DNA of 30,503 nucleotides from JBEHWX01 sp048498995 (GTDB lineage: Bacteria; Bacteroidota; Ignavibacteria; OLB7). The stretch lies in NCBI GenBank assembly GCA_048498995.1, contig JBEHWX010000072.1, positions 1 through 30,503 on the forward strand, written 5' to 3'. A program made the translations under genes and the position numbers. This document shows positions 30,281 to 30,503 of this stretch, piece by piece (the first letter of the stretch is position 1; each line of letters starts with the position of its first letter). The notes beneath the pieces were generated by a model. The model saw only the letters and a list, made by a program, of their open reading frames with translations. It did no database searches and was not told the DNA's origin.

Positions 30281-30503
30281 TCAGCGGACCACCGTCAGCA
30301 TCTTCGTCGACGTCCAGCTTCCGGCGGTCACCGTGTAGCTGTAGGCGCCGGCCGGCAGCGTCGAGAGGTCGACCGTCGCGTGGTGCGCGCCGGACTCCTG
30401 CATCCCCTGATCCGAGCTCAGCACGCGATCGCCGTTGGCGTTGTGCAGCGTGATCATCACCCGCTCGGAGGCGCCGAGCGTGTAGCCGATCGTCGCCGAT
30501 CCC
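30281..30503 (-). CDS. T9SS-sorted protein, C-terminal sorting domain only (partial)
   Basis: The last 73 codons of a gene that enters from the right edge. The residues are those of the neighbouring Omp28-like protein with one visible difference (LPAGAYSYTV instead of LPAGVYSYTV). The other base changes are silent. The passenger domain lies outside the window, so its function is unknown. Orientation and terminator layout match the left-hand gene, which suggests a tandem family of exported proteins. Confidence 0.85.
   Translation of the reverse strand, partial: GSATIGYTLGASERVMITLHNANGDRVLSSDQGMQESGAHHATVDLSTLPAGAYSYTVTAGSWTSTKMLTVVR

Larger units (their letters stand above)
30211..30503. repeat. 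Duplicated sorting-domain and terminator cassette, copy B
   Basis: Partner of 29025-29317. The match begins 55 bases upstream of the 30156 start codon and continues to the window edge, so its far end is not seen. Confidence 0.93.

Overview
The window is GC-rich, densely coded bacterial chromosome. Two marker families point to the Fibrobacteres-Chlorobi-Bacteroidetes (FCB) side of the tree: a type IX secretion C-terminal sorting domain, present twice at the right edge, and an HmuY-type haem lipoprotein beside an HmuR-type TonB receptor. Some promoters carry a TAnnTT core like the Bacteroidetes -7 element, but good Shine-Dalgarno sequences also occur, so I do not assign a genus. No rRNA, tRNA, CRISPR array, phage gene or transposase gene was seen.

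Layout. 1-2428 (+): end of a PLP-dependent Cys/Met enzyme, metX and a short homoserine dehydrogenase, forming a methionine-branch operon. 2429-2945: a hairpin and four copies of an ~87-bp tandem repeat that runs into the scpA stop codon. 2946-3674 (-): scpA. 3913-5013 (+): a CrtC/AttH-like secreted protein. 5199-12607 (+): a TrpR-superfamily regulator (YerC type), an intrinsic terminator, then the complete operon hisG-D-C-B-H-A-F-IE, in the same order and with the same HisB and HisIE fusions as in enterobacteria. Both the regulator gene and hisG have the same 18-bp palindrome ending exactly at the base before the ATG. This suggests a self-controlled histidine regulon with leaderless or nearly leaderless transcripts.

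12608-13092 holds a hairpin and REP-like palindromes. 13093-20216 (-) is a haem uptake locus read in the order hmuR (receptor), hmuY (haem lipoprotein), hmuT-U-V (ABC importer) and hemS (cytosolic haem-handling protein), with a candidate promoter and palindromic operator near 20289-20318. 20799-23108 (-) is an unassigned four-gene membrane cluster made of a multi-pass protein and three diverged tandem paralogues of one beta-domain/two-helix protein.

23275-26173 (-) has a DUF5996 protein, a nucleoside-phosphorylase-like protein and a SAM methyltransferase. 26451-27932 (+) is an aldehyde dehydrogenase and 28168-28830 (+) is nth (endonuclease III). 29095-30156 (-) is an Omp28/thioredoxin-like secreted protein with a T9SS sorting domain. 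The last ~220 bases encode the near-identical sorting domain of a second such gene, duplicated together with its terminator.

Dispersed GTAG-headed stem-loops (REP-like) occur in three intergenic regions. The clearest unexplained signals are the start-codon-abutting histidine operators, the tripled membrane family, the mosaic 87-bp array and the duplicated sorting-domain/terminator cassette.
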